DNA of 33,776 bases. Source: Prosthecobacter debontii (GTDB lineage: Bacteria; Verrucomicrobiota; Verrucomicrobiia; Verrucomicrobiales; Verrucomicrobiaceae). A model generated the notes under the pieces. It searched no databases and was not told the origin of the DNA. It saw only the letters and a program-made list of their open reading frames with translations. Every line of letters begins with the position of its first letter. Position 1 is the first letter of the stretch. This document shows positions 33,446-33,776 of the stretch, piece after piece. Where the stretch lies: positions 1 to 33,776 of the forward strand of contig CAMBPS010000037.1 of assembly GCA_945869675.1 (NCBI GenBank), given 5' to 3'. Made by a program: the position numbers and the translations under genes.

Positions 33446-33760
33446 ATGAGCCCAAAAACTTATCAACGCTATACGCCCGAGTTCAAGGAGCAAGCCCTCG
33501 GCCTGCTCAGCTTGGGAAAGCCCGTCGCAGACGTGGCGCAAGAGCTTCAAATCAGCAGCAACCTCCTTTACGCTTGGCGTAGCCAGAGCCAACGCACGCA
33601 AGGCGGGAGCGCAGGACTGCAAGCCGTAGGCGAGCAGTCCGAAGCGGACACCTTGCGTGCGTTGCGCCGCGAAAATGCACGCCTCCAGGCCGAGAATGAC
33701 ATTTTAAAAAAGGCCGCGATTATCCTCGGCACCAAACCCCAGCTCAACTCCGCGAAATGA
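33446..33760 (+). CDS. IS3-family transposase OrfA
   Basis: A 104-aa helix-turn-helix protein: YTPEFKEQALGLLSLGKPV, VAQELQISSNLLYAWRSQ and a leucine-zipper segment 'LRALRRENARLQAENDILKKA'. This is the DNA-binding and multimerisation half of an IS3-type transposase. Near its end the slippery heptamer A-AAA-AAG (33706-33712) is in the correct phase for a programmed -1 frameshift to OrfAB. Its TGA overlaps an ATG for orfB (ATGA at 33757-33760). Confidence 0.93.
   Translation: MSPKTYQRYTPEFKEQALGLLSLGKPVADVAQELQISSNLLYAWRSQSQRTQGGSAGLQAVGEQSEADTLRALRRENARLQAENDILKKAAIILGTKPQLNSAK
33706..33712 (+). promoter_or_regulatory. Programmed -1 frameshift heptamer of the IS3 element
   Basis: A AAA AAG is in the zero frame of orfA at the codons for Leu-Lys-Lys. 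After a -1 slip, the orfB frame is open from here through the ATG at 33757 to the window end, as expected for a fused OrfAB transposase. Confidence 0.8.
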
Positions 33761-33776
33761 TCCACCTCATTGCCCA
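33757..33776 (+). CDS. IS3-family transposase OrfB, partial (5' end)
   Basis: Only the first codons (MIHLIA) are in the window. The frame is the -1 frame relative to orfA and is open upstream to the slippery site, giving GRDYPRHQTPAQLRE before the ATG. The DDE catalytic domain lies outside the window. The identity rests on position and frame relation to orfA. Confidence 0.7.

Larger units (their letters stand above)
33392..33776 (+). mobile_element. IS3-family insertion sequence, left end (right end beyond window)
   Basis: The element begins at about 33392 with TGAGGTGCTGTAGTTTTCTG. The leading TGAGGT and the 'GGACCAAGGACA' that follows resemble left ends of IS3-group elements such as IS600. 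An internal inverted repeat CTGTAGTTT/AAACTACAG (33399-33407/33430-33438) lies before orfA. OrfA, a frameshift site and the start of orfB follow. The exact left boundary and target duplication (perhaps AGG, 33389-33391) cannot be fixed without the right end. Confidence 0.82.

Overview
This 33.8 kb window looks like a chromosomal stretch of a Verrucomicrobiota bacterium, probably a Prosthecobacter/Verrucomicrobium-like member of the Verrucomicrobiales. That placement is an inference. It rests on moderate GC content, many genes of planctomycete/verrucomicrobial type (EF-hand esterase, PQQ-propeller protein, DUF1080-like secreted protein, TPR-redoxin hybrid, BPSS1187-type hydrolase, stand-alone SWIB protein), a Gram-negative envelope gene set (LptF/G, heptose adenylyltransferase domain) and almost no Shine-Dalgarno motifs before start codons. 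No database search was possible.

Layout. 1-3761 (minus): uppS, a zinc-type dehydrogenase, scpA, dciA and a truncated DUF2868-like membrane protein, read in that order. 3856-4992 (plus): a secreted EF-hand/esterase. 5196-5270 (minus): tRNA-Gly(GCC) with encoded CCA. 5419-8696 (plus): an RlmD-type methyltransferase, an SDR oxidoreductase, a 92-aa orphan and an EboB-like TatD hydrolase; the last two are separated by an inverted array of 10-bp units. 8702-11977 (minus): an envelope cluster of UDP-glucuronate-epimerase-like SDR, a RfaE2-PurN fusion and an LptF/G permease. 12104-13006 (minus): lipA. 13212-17095 (minus): a second sugar epimerase, an NhaD-type antiporter, a methyltransferase with an apparent signal peptide and a secreted unknown. 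17478-17762 (minus): a small SWIB protein followed by a clear intrinsic terminator. 17893-21681 (plus): PQQ propeller, lipoprotein, moeA and fabG. 21707-22969 (minus): a Glu/Leu-type dehydrogenase. 23216-25417 (plus): a MetE-C-type methionine synthase and an SPFH-HTH fusion. 25486-29804 (minus): a membrane-fused spermidine synthase, a PAP2 phosphatase and a GT39 glycosyltransferase. 29850-32904 (plus): a DUF1080-like secreted protein and a TPR-redoxin protein. 32907-33776: the 3' remnant of a BPSS1187-type hydrolase cut by an IS3-family element that runs off the window.

Most of the window is ordinary housekeeping and envelope biology. The unusual items are the RfaE2-PurN fusion, the 10-bp-phased inverted repeat before the TatD gene, the SPFH protein ending in an excisionase-like HTH, the methyltransferase with a signal peptide, and the IS3 insertion beside a hydrolase nucleophile elbow. 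I did not find an obvious multi-gene defence or biosynthetic system.
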